Below are positions 7,291 to 14,268 of a DNA stretch of 15,848 nucleotides, piece after piece. This DNA is from JAKVCB01 sp963578605 (GTDB taxonomy: Bacteria > Planctomycetota > Planctomycetia > Pirellulales > Lacipirellulaceae), in assembly GCA_963578605.1 (NCBI GenBank), contig CAUZEA010000118.1:1-15848 (forward strand), written 5' to 3'. The notes below the pieces were generated by a model that saw nothing but the letters and a program-made list of their open reading frames with translations, made no database searches and was not told the DNA's origin. Numbering within the stretch: position 1 is the first letter of the stretch; each line of letters begins with the position of its first letter. The translations under genes and the position numbers were made by a program.

Positions 7291-8865
7291 CTAACTGCCA
7301 CTGGTGGCCGAAGCCGGGGCAGCGAGGTGGGCTGTTTTGGCACGAGTCGCTGGCTCTTTTTTTTCCGGAAGACGCGGTCCCCGCACAGCTCTTTGGTTTT
7401 CTTCGGGTGGCAACTCTGGCAAGTTCACCCGATCGAGATACTTTCGCGGGGCCATGGCGACCTGCTCTGTTTCTCGCAGCCCATCGTTGATAACGAAGAA
7501 GCGGTCGTTGGTCGGACCACACTCGACTACCCGAGCTTCCCAATTCCCGTCATCCACCACCAGGCAATAGTAGTCATCTCCATGCGCGTAAACAGTTTGC
7601 ACAGGTATTTTAATTGCGTCGGCTACAAATTCACACCGAATAGTAACCGCAGCGGTCATTCCCGAACGCAGCCCTGAAACTGGTTCATTGATTCGCACAA
7701 ATGCCTTGTATTCCTTGACATTGGCCTTCCGCCAGCCGGTTGGTTCGGCATATTGATTGACACTTTCGACCGTACCGTCCAACGGTTGGCCATCGATTCC
7801 AACCGGGCTAATCGTGGCTGGCATTCCTGGTTTCACAAACTGAATCAACGATTCGTTGACCTTGACAACCACCCGCATTGCGGAAGCATCGGGCAGATGA
7901 ATGATGGCTTGTCGTTCTCGAACCATCGCCCCTTCTTCGACAATGAAGTCGTCCTGACCACGCTGATCCGATTCATGCGCGTAAACAACCGTCCCCGACT
8001 TGGGAGCTGTGATCGTAGATTTCGAGATCTGATCTTCAATTTCACGGAGCTTGGTGATCTCTAACTCGAGGCTGCTCTTTTGAGCCTTCCATTTGGCTTT
8101 GGAGATCTTGACGTCACTCTCACATTGCTTGACCATTTTTTCTTTGGTGAACTTGTCGAGAACTTTAAGCTTTGTTCTGGCGGCGTCCAGTTCTTTGACC
8201 GATTTCTCGACAGAAAATTTGTCGGCTTTAAGCTGAAGCTTGTTCACATATCCCTTGCTGGCCAGCTTCTTGCTGTACTCGTGGTACTCCTTGGCCCGGT
8301 TGAGGTTCTCTTCTGCGACGAATACCTCGCTCTCGATAGTTTGTCGTTCCTGGACGTACGTTCCTTCGATGTATTCGCGTTTGGTGATGACTGCGGTCTC
8401 ATAAATGTTGCGGGCCTCAATCACCAGGGCTTCGACCGTATTGACCGTAATCTGCTGCGTGATTTTCTCCTCGACCAGTGCCGAGGAATCGAGCTCCACA
8501 AGAAAATCTCCTGCTTCGACAGCCGTCCCTTCGGGTACGACGCGGAGAATGGCCAGGCCGGGAGAGTTCTTCGTTTTGACTTCCGAGCGAATTTCGGTAA
8601 CTCCTGCCGACTCAACTTCCCCTCGCTCGGTCACCGAAAGCAAAAAATCATCGCGGGCTACCGTATACAAGACCACATCACCATTGGTCGAAATGTCCTT
8701 GCGCGTGTTCCACCAGAGGTAACCACCATAAGAAGTGGCCAGTACAACCGAGATTACCACGATTGTCGACAGGCTGGCTCCACCCCGTCGACCGCCTGAA
8801 CAACGACCGCCAGGTTCCCGAGCGGGGGATCTTCCTGGTCGAATTGGCGAGGATGAAATCACCAT
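7291..8865 (-). CDS. HlyD/MacA-family periplasmic adaptor of the ABC exporter
   Basis: This is a 524-residue membrane-fusion protein that bridges the inner-membrane ABC transporter and the outer-membrane channel. A basic N-terminus leads to one membrane helix at about 33-51, with the rest periplasmic. The split lipoyl-like domain is seen at about 90-128 (GTAVEAGDFLVELD) and 284-325 (TITAPKSGTVVYAHES). The long charged stretch between them (about 130-283) is a coiled-coil hairpin. Beta-barrel and membrane-proximal domains follow (SGLRSGMTAAVTI, 397-409). The tail after about 480 is Pro/Lys/Ala-rich and probably disordered. The gene lies 181 bp downstream of the TolC-like gene. A promoter with a perfect TATAAT is in that gap, so it may be transcribed independently of the channel gene. 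No clear Shine-Dalgarno precedes the ATG. Adaptors of this class serve MacAB-like exporters, and its substrate is unknown. Confidence 0.9.
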   Translation of the reverse strand: MVISSSPIRPGRSPAREPGGRCSGGRRGGASLSTIVVISVVLATSYGGYLWWNTRKDISTNGDVVLYTVARDDFLLSVTERGEVESAGVTEIRSEVKTKNSPGLAILRVVPEGTAVEAGDFLVELDSSALVEEKITQQITVNTVEALVIEARNIYETAVITKREYIEGTYVQERQTIESEVFVAEENLNRAKEYHEYSKKLASKGYVNKLQLKADKFSVEKSVKELDAARTKLKVLDKFTKEKMVKQCESDVKISKAKWKAQKSSLELEITKLREIEDQISKSTITAPKSGTVVYAHESDQRGQDDFIVEEGAMVRERQAIIHLPDASAMRVVVKVNESLIQFVKPGMPATISPVGIDGQPLDGTVESVNQYAEPTGWRKANVKEYKAFVRINEPVSGLRSGMTAAVTIRCEFVADAIKIPVQTVYAHGDDYYCLVVDDGNWEARVVECGPTNDRFFVINDGLRETEQVAMAPRKYLDRVNLPELPPEENQRAVRGPRLPEKKEPATRAKTAHLAAPASATSGS

Positions 8866-8975
8866 GTTGGAATATCTTTGAGCTACAACGTTGGGCAGTT
8901 TGGGACCACCGGTACCATTTCCTGAAGACCCTCTCCCCTTTGCAAACGATGGTTGGCAACAAGCCTGATCGCCAA

Positions 8976-8991
8976 TAGGGAATACCCCCTA
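8976..8991 (-). promoter_or_regulatory. Inverted repeat at the presumed transcription start, possible operator
   Basis: TAGGG, six bases, CCCTA forms a short inverted repeat directly after the -10 box of the promoter above, where a repressor site or the first leader hairpin would be expected. A second repeat, TTGGC (8953-8957) with GCCAA (8971-8975), follows in the leader. Both arms are only five bases long, so chance is a real alternative. Confidence 0.25.
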
Positions 8992-9020
8992 ATTATACGC
9001 AACCCATCTCAAACCGTCAT
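8992..9020 (-). promoter_or_regulatory. Sigma70-like promoter upstream of the adaptor gene
   Basis: On the minus strand there is a perfect TATAAT at 8997-8992. It is preceded at the ideal 17-base spacing by ATGACG (9020-9015), which matches four of six bases of the -35 consensus. It lies in the 181-bp gap between the TolC-like and adaptor genes, about 125 bases upstream of the adaptor ATG, so transcripts would have a leader of roughly 120 bases. The call rests on sequence match alone. Confidence 0.5.
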
Positions 9021-9046
9021 TGTGGGGGGAAAAATTGGTGTTTCAA

Positions 9047-11980
9047 CTAGCGACGCCGCTCGACAACCCGAATCTGTTGGACCTTTCCCGTTGACTTCAG
9101 CGGTTCGACCGCGACGAAGTCCGGTAAAGAAATCGCCGGAAAATTGTCGTCGTCAGTGGGTAATTTGATCGATTTTTGGCTACTGGCATCTTCCCCGGGC
9201 AAAGGAAGCGACTCCAGCGCCGGCCCGTCAGGAAAAAATTCAATCGGGGGCAAACCGTCCAATGTCTCTTCTTCGGTGGCAACGGGACGCCTTTCGCAAT
9301 AATTCAAGAAAGTTTTCAGCGGGAAGTCTTGTTTTACATAGATTCCTTCCGGATCGAGTTGCATGACCCCCAAGTCATACTCCAGGTTCAACTGTTGCAT
9401 TCTGTAGTTTACCCACACGCTGAGAAAGTCGTTCTGGACGTTGAGTAAATCGGAAAGCGACTGAACGAGATCTCGGGCAGTCGTTGCCCCCAGTTCAGCA
9501 GTCGCACCAGGTTTGGGAGGCTCAGAAAGACGGAGCTGAGTCAGGTCGACCTGAGCAATTGCGACCAATACTGCCGCTCGACGAATTTCAAGGTTCACCT
9601 CGTTGAGGCGAAGCTGCCGAATCGTGTTGCGAAGTTGCTGGTCGATCCTGTCACGGAATTGGTAGTAGTCGCGTCGGGCCTCTTGATACTCAATCAGCGA
9701 CTGTCGATAGATGTTACGTTCCGCCAGACGTGTGAGCGGTGGATCGATCTGCATCCCCACGCGGAGGCGACCCCGGGTACTCCGCAGGTGAAATGGGTCG
9801 TCACCCACATTGCCCACGTCGCCACTGAAGAAGATATTCAAATCACTCAGCAGGGCATTAGCATTGAAGTAAATAAGCCGCCAGGTGTCGACCAACGCAG
9901 CTCGAGCATTGGCCCAATCGCGGCGGTAAACTCGGGCTATCGCAAGCGCCTGCTCAGAAGTCAGGTTGACTGGCTGAAACGAAATTGCATCAAGCCGGGC
10001 ACGTGCCTGGGCAATTCCCAATTCGAGTAATCGACCCGCAAGATCGGCGAGAAGGTCGACCACACGTTCCTTTTGCTCGGCAGCCGAAAGGTCACTCTGA
10101 GCGATCAGATCGTCTAGCTCGTGGAAAATGTTTGAGAAATGCGCATCCAGGTCGGCCAGGTCCTTGCGGAGCGACTCGACACGTTTTTCCAGGTTCGAGA
10201 TATCAAGCAAGCTCGGATCGACCAGCGCCTCTTGGACTTCAGGGCGACCCGACAGCCCTTGAAGCACCTTTCGGCGGGCGGGCAACTGCTGCTCCAACTG
10301 TATAAAGTCTTGCTGCACCGTCGCCCATTCTTTCTGGAAAGCAACCTCAATTTGTCGGCATTGGGCAAAGACCTCAGCCATGTCGGGCAAGGTGTTCTTT
10401 GATTGATCCGCCGCTTCGCCGGTAGGCGCGGGTAACAACAGAACAGGACCTCCACTGGCATCGAGGGCAGCGTCGACCTGGTTCAAGTCCTCGAGCGGTT
10501 GGCGCAGGGCATCCAGCAGATGAGCTACGTCGTTGCGGACCACGTCCAGGTCGGCGTCGATCAACTGGAATTGGTCAAGCAGAGGATCGTGAATCTCAAC
10601 AGGCAAGTCGGGCGGCAAGCCAAGGTCAATCTTGTAGTTGTCCAAAACCGCTTGATAGAGCGTCTCGGAAGTGAGAAGTTGACTCTGGGCGTTGTAAAGT
10701 GCCTGGCGTGCCAAATCGACCTGGAAACGGTCAATCCTACCCGCATCGTACGACGCCTGAAGTTGTTCTACGCTTCCACGAAGGGCAACGACGTTGGCCC
10801 GCTGGTTCTGAATCTCCTGAGCCGACTGCAAGAGACCCAGAAACCCTTCGGCCCCGGCGGCCCCGGCCCCCCCGGTGAACCCACTACCCGTTCCTGAACT
10901 GAAGAAATCTCCTCCACCGCCAAGACGTCCGAACCCACCCCCCCCCACGCCTGAGAAACCTTCCAGGCCGCTCGCACCGAAAATACCGCCACGGCGGGAG
11001 GGACCCGAGCCAGCATTTCTGCCTGTCATAATGTTGAGATAAAACCCGCGGCGATACCGCTCCATGCTACGCACGTTCGACAGGAGGGTCCGCTCCGATA
11101 AGGTCAGTCGTTCCAGCACGCGGGTCCGCCCACCAAAACGCAACAATGGCTGCACAATTGCAAAGTCGAGAATTGTATTGCCTGCATATTCGTCTGGCCC
11201 GGCAAATTGCCACACGAGCGAATTCGCCAGACCGACGACAAGTTCGCCGCCGGTTGCCGAAAGCTTTTCAAGCCGCAACCGATTGGAAGGTCGCAGGGGC
11301 TGAACGTCTAGAATACTTGAGGACCTTCCCGTTCCTGATCGGTCGCGCCCGTCGGCTGTAAAAAAAATCTCCGAGCCGCCAAAAAACTGGGTGTCAAAAC
11401 GAAAACGTTCGAAGGTTACGTCCAACGCCGAAAGATAGAGTTCTTCGAGCTCCTCCTGGTACTCGGGTGATTGCAGCAGTGCCATTTCCACGGCGCCCGT
11501 CTGATCAAGCACCAGGGTTCCCTCCTTATTCAGTGGCAGATACCGGAGCCAGTCGGGATTCTCAACAAAGGGAGTTCGCTTGGCACACTTCCAACACTTC
11601 GAACCACGCTTGCAGTCGACGCATTCCATATATCGATGCGAAACCGGGTCATCTGGTGGCATCGGCTCGCAATCAGGATTGTACGGATCGTACATCCGCG
11701 ATGCCGGATTGATATTGATCCGAAACTCACCCGGCTGAGAACCGGCGGCCACCGCTTTGTGGTCAACCAGACAATTCACTTCACGATCGGCTTGCAGGCG
11801 ATACTTGGTACGACTACAGCCAGCCAAAACAATCCCCATGATCGCGACGAACAGCAGGGCGTAAAGCCACTGATAAACGCCAGCAACGGCTTGCAAGCGA
11901 GGAGCGAATTCGCCGGTCGCCGGCGAAAGATACGTTGTTTTGGAAAAGTTGGAAGACAAGGTAGCTCGAAAAGTACGCAC
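9047..11980 (-). CDS. TolC-like outer-membrane efflux lipoprotein, unusually long
   Basis: This is a 977-residue outer-membrane channel component for the adjoining ABC exporter. It starts at GTG 11980, with GGGAGG about ten bases upstream. A hydrophobic segment (about 37-53) ends in a lipobox, VLAGC, so Cys55 would be lipidated. Residues 104-132 are cysteine-rich (C104, C120, C123, C129, C132). A Gly-rich insert occupies about 331-383. Typical efflux-protein helical segments appear at about 385-450 (VVALRGSVEQLQASYDAGRI) and again near the C-terminus (YRQSLIEYQEARRDYYQFRD, then LNVQNDFLSVWVNYRMQQLN). Between these, about 520-690 is a charged, predicted coiled-coil insertion. Ordinary TolC proteins have about 430-500 residues, so the inserts roughly double the length; long versions with a similar N-terminal segment occur in planctomycetes. 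It is the first gene of the exporter cluster and is separated from pdxA by a probable terminator. The family is fairly sure; the roles of the inserts are unknown. Confidence 0.85.
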   Translation of the reverse strand: MRTFRATLSSNFSKTTYLSPATGEFAPRLQAVAGVYQWLYALLFVAIMGIVLAGCSRTKYRLQADREVNCLVDHKAVAAGSQPGEFRININPASRMYDPYNPDCEPMPPDDPVSHRYMECVDCKRGSKCWKCAKRTPFVENPDWLRYLPLNKEGTLVLDQTGAVEMALLQSPEYQEELEELYLSALDVTFERFRFDTQFFGGSEIFFTADGRDRSGTGRSSSILDVQPLRPSNRLRLEKLSATGGELVVGLANSLVWQFAGPDEYAGNTILDFAIVQPLLRFGGRTRVLERLTLSERTLLSNVRSMERYRRGFYLNIMTGRNAGSGPSRRGGIFGASGLEGFSGVGGGGFGRLGGGGDFFSSGTGSGFTGGAGAAGAEGFLGLLQSAQEIQNQRANVVALRGSVEQLQASYDAGRIDRFQVDLARQALYNAQSQLLTSETLYQAVLDNYKIDLGLPPDLPVEIHDPLLDQFQLIDADLDVVRNDVAHLLDALRQPLEDLNQVDAALDASGGPVLLLPAPTGEAADQSKNTLPDMAEVFAQCRQIEVAFQKEWATVQQDFIQLEQQLPARRKVLQGLSGRPEVQEALVDPSLLDISNLEKRVESLRKDLADLDAHFSNIFHELDDLIAQSDLSAAEQKERVVDLLADLAGRLLELGIAQARARLDAISFQPVNLTSEQALAIARVYRRDWANARAALVDTWRLIYFNANALLSDLNIFFSGDVGNVGDDPFHLRSTRGRLRVGMQIDPPLTRLAERNIYRQSLIEYQEARRDYYQFRDRIDQQLRNTIRQLRLNEVNLEIRRAAVLVAIAQVDLTQLRLSEPPKPGATAELGATTARDLVQSLSDLLNVQNDFLSVWVNYRMQQLNLEYDLGVMQLDPEGIYVKQDFPLKTFLNYCERRPVATEEETLDGLPPIEFFPDGPALESLPLPGEDASSQKSIKLPTDDDNFPAISLPDFVAVEPLKSTGKVQQIRVVERRR

Positions 11981-12046
11981 CTACCCAACCCTCCCAGTTT
12001 CCCACAACTGGCCGTGAGAGGTACGTTTTGTGAAGTCAGGCAACGT

Positions 12047-12102
12047 GGCGCCATCTGGCCAGCTGCGCACAGCGTGAACCGCTATGCGCAGACCGTGGCG
12101 CC
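12047..12102 (-). other. Long nested inverted repeat in the leader region of the TolC-like gene
   Basis: CTGCGCA (12063-12069) pairs perfectly with TGCGCAG (12085-12091). Inside, after one mismatch, AGCG (12071-12074) pairs with CGCT (12080-12083) around a five-base loop. Two GGCGCC copies (12047-12052 and 12097-12102) flank this and are also complementary. The structure lies 67-122 bases upstream of the TolC-like start and about 105-160 past the pdxA stop. No T run follows, so it is not a classical terminator. It could be a leader hairpin or a protein-binding site. Confidence 0.4.
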
Positions 12103-12161
12103 TCTGTCGGTCAATTCGGAACCTACCCGGTGAATCTTGAAGAATCTCCGCAGCTCGTCGG

Positions 12162-12190
12162 AAAAAACCGGCCCGGTTGTGCTCCGGCTT
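12162..12190 (-). terminator. Probable intrinsic terminator of pdxA
   Basis: On the minus strand, 15 bases after the pdxA stop, AAGCCGG (12190-12184) can pair with CCGGTTT (12171-12165) through seven pairs, one of them G-T. The loop is 12 bases, and the stem runs into six T's (12167-12162). Stem, loop and T run are in the order expected of a rho-independent terminator. It would separate pdxA from the exporter genes downstream on the same strand. Confidence 0.55.
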
Positions 12191-12205
12191 GGAACATCAC
12201 ACCGG

Positions 12206-13201
12206 CTACGCAACGACCGTGTTGGCTGCCATTCGAATCGCCAAACGCATTGCCATCTGCATGTCGTCACAGGTCGCGAGGTCTCTACCTGCAATGTCAA
12301 AAGCCGTGCCATGATCGACGGAAACGCGCGCGATCGGTAACCCGAGCGTAACATTGACCGTGTGCTCAAAATCCATCAGCTTCATTGGCACGTGACCTTG
12401 GTCATGGTACATGGCGACGACCAGGTCGCACTTTCCCCGCACCGCTTGCATAAACAAGGTATCTGCCGGCAAGGGGCCTTCGCAGGAGATGCCTTGCGCA
12501 CATATTTCGTCGATAGCCGGGCAAATGAATTCAGCTTCCTCATTGCCAAACAGGCCATTTTCACCAGCGTGAGGGTTCAGCCCGCAAACCGCAATCCGTG
12601 GCGGAGTCCCCTTCAAGCGGATCATTGCCTCATGCCCCAACTCGATCGTTTTTCGAATCCTCTCCATCGAAAGTTTAGCTGCTTCGGCCAGGCTGCAATG
12701 GGTCGAAACATGGACCACACAAAACTTTTCGTGATAGAGGAGCATCCGTGACTGCTGCACACCACACAACTCGGCAAGGAACTCGGTGTGGCCACAGAAG
12801 TCAATTCCGTTCAGAGCAACCGCCTCTTTGCAGAGTGGCCCGGTGACCATCGCGTCTGCCTTCCCGCACAGGCACAATCGGGCGGCAAGTCGCACATACT
12901 CCAGGCCCGCCTTGCCACAAGCTGCCCGGACCTCGCCAACGGCCAACTCCGACTCGGGTAGCTGCCCGGCCCTAAAGACCACGACTGTCGCATCTTTTGC
13001 CATATCTTCCAGGCGATCGACGACCTGATCGGGCTGAAATCCTAATGGCCCGCCCAAGGTGCGCACCTGCCAGTCCTCACCGATGAGGATCCATCGGGCT
13101 GATTTGCGCAAGGCATCGTCCAGCAGTGCCTTGATGGTTACTTCGGGACCAATCCCGGCTGGATCGCCAATCGAAATGGCAATGGTAGGAACGTCGACCA
13201 T
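12206..13201 (-). CDS. pdxA: 4-hydroxythreonine-4-phosphate dehydrogenase PdxA
   Basis: PdxA oxidises 4-phosphohydroxy-L-threonine with NAD; the product decarboxylates spontaneously and enters the DXP-dependent route to pyridoxal phosphate in the cytosol. From the ATG at 13201 the protein has 331 residues, against 329 in E. coli. It begins with the family signature IAISIGDPAGIGPEV. The metal ligands are visible as H168 (VSTHCSL), H211 (GLNPHAGE) and H266 (AMYHDQGH). The substrate motif GHTE is at 137-140, and VDHGTAFDIAGR lies near the end. The open frame continues upstream to a GTG at 13303, but that extension is not family-like and runs through a large inverted repeat, so I reject it. No clear Shine-Dalgarno is seen. 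A probable terminator follows. The related 4-phospho-threonate dehydrogenases (PdxA2) share these motifs and remain a less likely alternative. Confidence 0.92.
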   Translation of the reverse strand: MVDVPTIAISIGDPAGIGPEVTIKALLDDALRKSARWILIGEDWQVRTLGGPLGFQPDQVVDRLEDMAKDATVVVFRAGQLPESELAVGEVRAACGKAGLEYVRLAARLCLCGKADAMVTGPLCKEAVALNGIDFCGHTEFLAELCGVQQSRMLLYHEKFCVVHVSTHCSLAEAAKLSMERIRKTIELGHEAMIRLKGTPPRIAVCGLNPHAGENGLFGNEEAEFICPAIDEICAQGISCEGPLPADTLFMQAVRGKCDLVVAMYHDQGHVPMKLMDFEHTVNVTLGLPIARVSVDHGTAFDIAGRDLATCDDMQMAMRLAIRMAANTVVA

Positions 13202-13250
13202 TTTAAAAGCAAGCAAAAGGAAAGGGATTGCCCCAACCAGGAAGTCAAGG

Positions 13251-13319
13251 CAGCAGCACAGGCAAACCTGCTGGCAATCTTCAAACCAAATTTGAGCCGG
13301 CACACGGCAGCAGGTTTGC
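13251..13319. promoter_or_regulatory. Perfect 12-bp inverted repeat with competing pairing, between pdxA and the DUF3467 gene
   Basis: GCAAACCTGCTG (13262-13273) and CAGCAGGTTTGC (13308-13319) are exact reverse complements. In the 34-base spacer TCAAA/TTTGA forms a small inner stem. A further CAGCAG at 13251-13256 can pair with the same CTGCTG (13268-13273), so two hairpins exclude each other. The element sits 50-118 bases upstream of the pdxA start, in its probable leader, and 143-211 bases upstream of the divergent DUF3467 gene. It could be a two-state leader switch for pdxA or an operator shared by both genes. The rest of the 261-bp intergenic region shows no convincing promoter. Confidence 0.5.
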
Positions 13320-13462
13320 TCCTCCTATCTTCTGTGCTACCCCCACCGGCTGACAAGCCCCAAGACGGAAATCGATGGGTAGACCTGTAGATCGGGCTGC
13401 TGTTAGCATAGAAAGGTGCTTGAACAAGGTATTTCATCAATAATCACTGGCTCGTACACACC

Positions 13463-14104
13463 ATGGCTGAAAACTCCAACGACTCTGATCCTCCTGCTGA
13501 TGAGGAACAATCTCAGACTCAACACGTCAGTGCCCGAGTTCCCGAAAAGGTTGGCTCGGGAACTTTCAGTACGGGTGCGATTGTGATGACGGGTGCCACG
13601 GAATTCATGATCGATTTCGTGCAAAATATCGGGGGGCCAGCCGCGGTGACTGCAAGGGTCGTGATGCCACACCCGGTGATGGCACAATTTATCGAAGCCC
13701 TTCGGAAGAACCTTGAAATGTACACCAATCGTTTCGGCTCACCCGCCGAACTTCCACAACAACAACCCAAGCAACCGTTGACACCACAGCAGATCTACGA
13801 TGATCTGAAAATTTCCGACGATTTGCTGAGTGGATCGTATGCCACGGGTGTCATGATTGGGCACTCGGCAGCGGAGTTTCGGCTCGACTTTTTGACGAAC
13901 CTGTTTCCGACAGCCGCGGTTTCGACGCGGGTGTTCATGTCCGCCCCACAAATTCCTCGGCTACTGCAATCGTTAGTCAGCACCTATCAGAAATACGAGC
14001 AAATTCGGCAGCAGCAGGGAGAAATCGAAAAAGGTGAATCGATCGACCCGCCAGACGAATCGATCGACCCGCCAGACGAATCGATCGACCCGCCAGACGA
14101 ATAA
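13463..14104 (+). CDS. Tandem DUF3467 protein with acidic heptad-repeat tail
   Basis: This is a 213-residue soluble protein with no signal peptide or membrane helix. It holds two copies of a DUF3467-like module, at about 25-90 and 114-182. They share the pattern G-S/T-x-x-TG-x-x-(5)-A-x-EF-x-x-DF, then AAV-x-x-RV-x-M and a helix ending in Y. Compare SGTFSTGAIVMTGATEFMID with SGSYATGVMIGHSAAEFRLD. A Gln/Pro linker (98-110) joins them. The C-terminus is three exact copies of ESIDPPD and a final E, giving an acidic Pro-rich tail. DUF3467 proteins are small and of unknown function; most that I know have a single module. The start at 13463 is the first ATG and lacks a clear Shine-Dalgarno. The gene is divergent from pdxA and convergent with the MATE gene. 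The family is likely; the function is unknown. Confidence 0.8.
   Translation: MAENSNDSDPPADEEQSQTQHVSARVPEKVGSGTFSTGAIVMTGATEFMIDFVQNIGGPAAVTARVVMPHPVMAQFIEALRKNLEMYTNRFGSPAELPQQQPKQPLTPQQIYDDLKISDDLLSGSYATGVMIGHSAAEFRLDFLTNLFPTAAVSTRVFMSAPQIPRLLQSLVSTYQKYEQIRQQQGEIEKGESIDPPDESIDPPDESIDPPDE
14036..14098 (+). repeat. Three exact 21-bp tandem repeats at the end of the DUF3467 gene
   Basis: The unit gaatcgatcgacccgccaga-c occurs at 14036-14056, 14057-14077 and 14078-14098 without a mismatch, followed by GAA TAA. Each copy encodes ESIDPPD. Identity at third codon positions points to recent slippage or unequal exchange, and because the unit is a multiple of three the copy number can change without shifting the frame. 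Confidence 0.97.
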
Positions 14105-14173
14105 TCTCGCAAGAAAGATAACGCGTCGGTGCACCACGCTCGGATACAAGTCGCCCGTTCACTCGGTTGCGCC

Positions 14174-14223
14174 AAGTGGCTGACGAGAACGGCGGGGAAC
14201 CGCTGCAAGTCAAGCAGCCACTT
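14174..14223. terminator. Nested inverted repeat between convergent genes, possible two-way terminator
   Basis: AAGTGGCTG (14174-14182) and CAGCCACTT (14215-14223) are perfect reverse complements. Inside them CGGCGG-GGAA-CCGCTG (14190-14205) makes a second hairpin with a GGAA tetraloop and one G-T pair. The structure lies in the middle of the 164-bp gap between the converging DUF3467 and MATE genes, where a shared terminator would be expected. Neither side has a T run, so termination activity is uncertain. Confidence 0.35.
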
Positions 14224-14268
14224 CGTCTCAGATTGAACACCGCAACCCGCTTCCTGGGCTGCGCCGGT

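Noticed and set aside
8080..8799. 239-residue plus-strand open frame inside the adaptor gene
   Set aside because: It is antisense to a clear HlyD/MacA coiled-coil region; its Phe/Leu/Asp-rich composition mirrors the Lys/Glu-rich sense codons.
11471..12133. 220-residue plus-strand open frame over the start of the TolC-like gene
   Set aside because: It has no recognisable domain and lies antisense to the lipobox and Cys-rich segment, which are convincing on the minus strand.
13202..13303. N-terminal extension of PdxA to a GTG start (365 residues)
   Set aside because: The added residues have no family resemblance and run through the 12-bp inverted repeat; the ATG at 13201 gives the standard PdxA N-terminus and length.
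13420..13446. TTGAAC and TAATCA as a promoter for the DUF3467 gene
   Set aside because: The spacing of 15 bases and the poor -10 match are no better than chance in this AT-richer stretch.
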